DNA from: a bacterium | GTDB lineage: Bacteria; Patescibacteria; JAEDAM01; Absconditabacterales; Absconditicoccaceae | Assembly: GCA_017453665.1 (NCBI GenBank) | Contig: JAFTEM010000028.1 | Coordinates: 1 to 15,306 of the forward strand | Direction: 5' to 3' | Length of the DNA: 15,306 nt | Part shown: in pieces, positions 13,778 to 15,306 of the stretch | How positions within the stretch are numbered: position 1 is the first letter of the stretch | Layout: the number at the start of each line of letters is the position of its first letter | The notes under the pieces: model-generated | The model's input: only the letters and a program-made list of their open reading frames with translations | Databases searched by the model: none | What the model was told of the DNA's origin: nothing | Program-made: the position numbers and the translations under genes

Positions 13778-15306
13778 ATGAAAAAAGTTGTTTGAATATT
13801 ATCGTTATTGGTATTACTAATTACGGAAATTGTTACTCCGATTACTTATGCATCTGAATTTTGAGAGGAGTCTTGAATGGATGCAAATGTTTTTGTTGAA
13901 TCGGGTTGATGAGATGGCGTTTGAGAAGAAGCTATTTCAGATTGAGATGCTTCAAATTTAGAAGTTAATGAAATTGATTCTAATGGTAATTCAGCTCAAG
14001 ATGAAGATAATAACGACGATAGTATAGAATGACAAACAACTAATGAATTATGAATTGTTGTAGAAGAAGAGTGAGATAGTGCGTGTGAGGTGTTAAAAGA
14101 TGGAACATGTAGTGAGGTTTTGGAAGAAGAATGAAATCTTATTGAAGACGAACAAAGTTGAGATATTCAAGAGGTATGAGATGAACAGGTAGAAGAAAAG
14201 GAAGTAGAGGAATGAAATGATGATTGACTAGAAACTGAAGATAGTGTTGAGAATTGAGAGATTCTGCAAGCTGAAGCATCAGAGGTTTTAGAAGAGGTGA
14301 ATTTAAATATTATTGATAATTTTCTTGAAACAGTATCACAGATTGTGCATTATTTCTTTAAGAAAGAAAATAATGAATATATTAAATACGCTAGTTATGG
14401 ATGAACAGGAATTATTAGTCTAGTTGATCCAGAGAATGGTTCTGTAATTACCATGCTTGATGCTAATCTTTGAGCAGAAAGTGATGATTACGAGAATGAG
14501 GTTTCTTATGGAAATTATTATCAATGGGGATCTGCTTATTGATTTAAAGATTTGGCTGAAGATGATTTAACTACTCGTTGAGCTCTATATTCTGAAAAAT
14601 ATGCCGGAAAATGATATTCTAGAGATACAAAATTTAGAATTTGAAATAATGATATTTGGGAAGTAGATGAAGAAACAAGTAAGAGTAGTTATGATGAATT
14701 ATGGTATGATTGAGAACATGGAGAAGTTCAATGAGTTTGTCCTGATGGATATCATGTTCCTAGTCTTTCAGAATGGAAGAAAGTGGTTTCAACATGGATA
14801 AAAATTCATACTCAAGATACAGTAGTTGAAGAAGAAAATGAAAATATGGAGATAAGATCATCAATAAATTCTTCATTTAAGAACTCTTTGACTTCATGTG
14901 AGGAAGGAGATATGGATGAAAATTGTATTGAAGAGGAGAATTTTTCTGAAGTTATGAAACTTTTCCAAAAAGAATTGAACTTACCTTTAGCAGGAAGTTA
15001 TTCTCAAGATGGAGCATATGTTGAAGGTGCTGGAGTTTATTGGACTACTACACCATGAGACTTAAGCTATCAATCTCAAGTATTTGATATTCATTCTTAT
15101 TTTTGAGGAGATTGAATTGGAGTTGCTATGAATAGAGCTGAAGGACATTCAGTAAGATGTTTTATGGATACTTTTGAAAAAGGAAATAGTGATAGTTTAG
15201 AAGATGATGTAATTTATAATTCAGAAGAAATTGTTTGAGAAGAAGAATATAATGGAGTAACAGTAAAAGTAGTTGCTCCTGTTGGATCTTTTCCAGAAGG
15301 AACAGA
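13778..15306 (+). CDS. Secreted acidic protein with a Fibrobacter-succinogenes major paralogous domain, 3' end outside the window
   Basis: At least 509 residues. Residues 1-25 are a signal peptide: MKKVVG, a hydrophobic core, then cleavage likely after TYA. Residues 26 to about 180 are extremely rich in Glu/Asp with scattered Gly, probably an unstructured acidic stalk. About 205-465 resembles the FISUMP domain (TIGR02145): ITMLDANLGA, YYQWGSAY (W250), CPDGYHVPSLSEW (C321), LPLAGSY, YWTTTP and AEGHSVRCFMD (C461). C321 and C461 may pair. The end (VTVKVVAPVGSFPEGT) begins another extracellular-type domain. About 28 of 52 glycines are UGA. Exported through the Sec channel; ligand or role unknown. 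The hydrophobic core and paralogous domain make secretion or surface display the likely fate. Confidence 0.82.

Noticed and set aside
775..15058. Widespread pseudogenes or premature stops
   Set aside because: All interruptions are UGA at glycine positions; no UAA/UAG interruptions or frameshifts were seen in any gene.

Overview
The window is a gene-dense, AT-rich bacterial segment in which UGA is read as glycine. Read with the standard code, almost every gene breaks at UGA. Read with UGA as Gly, each ribosomal protein runs full length, and UGA falls where the family has a conserved glycine (EF-Tu LLRG, S3 MGQKVNP, L16 FGEYGL, L14 and S17 VGD, Walker A of the ATPase). All complete genes end in UAA or UAG, never UGA. 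This code (translation table 25) is known from the candidate phyla Absconditabacteria (SR1) and Gracilibacteria (BD1-5), both within the Patescibacteria/CPR. The missing L30 gene fits the same radiation. The sequence does not let me decide between the two phyla. All genes lie on the + strand.

Region 1 (1-10690) is a long ribosomal-protein array in the classical S10-spc order: tuf (5' end cut off), rpsJ, rplC, rplD, rplW, rplB, rpsS, rplV, rpsC, rplP, rpmC, rpsQ, rplN, rplX, rplE, rpsN (zinc type), rpsH, rplF, rplR, rpsE, rplO. rpmD (L30) is absent between rpsE and rplO. S5 carries a Lys/Ala/Glu-rich C-terminal tail of about 74 residues. Start codons almost never have a Shine-Dalgarno sequence. 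The only perfect one in the window, GGAGGAGGT, lies inside the loop of a hairpin between tuf and rpsJ. A strong terminator closes the array after rplO.

Region 2 (10691-12145) holds secY, the Sec translocon channel, apparently as its own unit with a possible promoter and a C(UUCG)G-loop terminator. The usual followers adk, map, infA and rpmJ are not there.

Region 3 (12146-15306) is accessory. It starts with three 33-bp tandem repeats that end in a perfect hairpin. An AAA_14/DUF4143 ATPase with its own terminator follows. After a regulatory-looking intergenic stretch that includes a G10 homopolymer comes a large secreted, highly acidic protein with a Fibrobacter-succinogenes-type paralogous domain, cut off by the window end. 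UGA glycine codons are rare in the ribosomal genes, intermediate in secY, and dominant in the accessory genes.

Functionally, the first two thirds builds the ribosome, the elongation factor and the export channel. The last gene makes a likely client of that channel: an exported surface or secreted protein.
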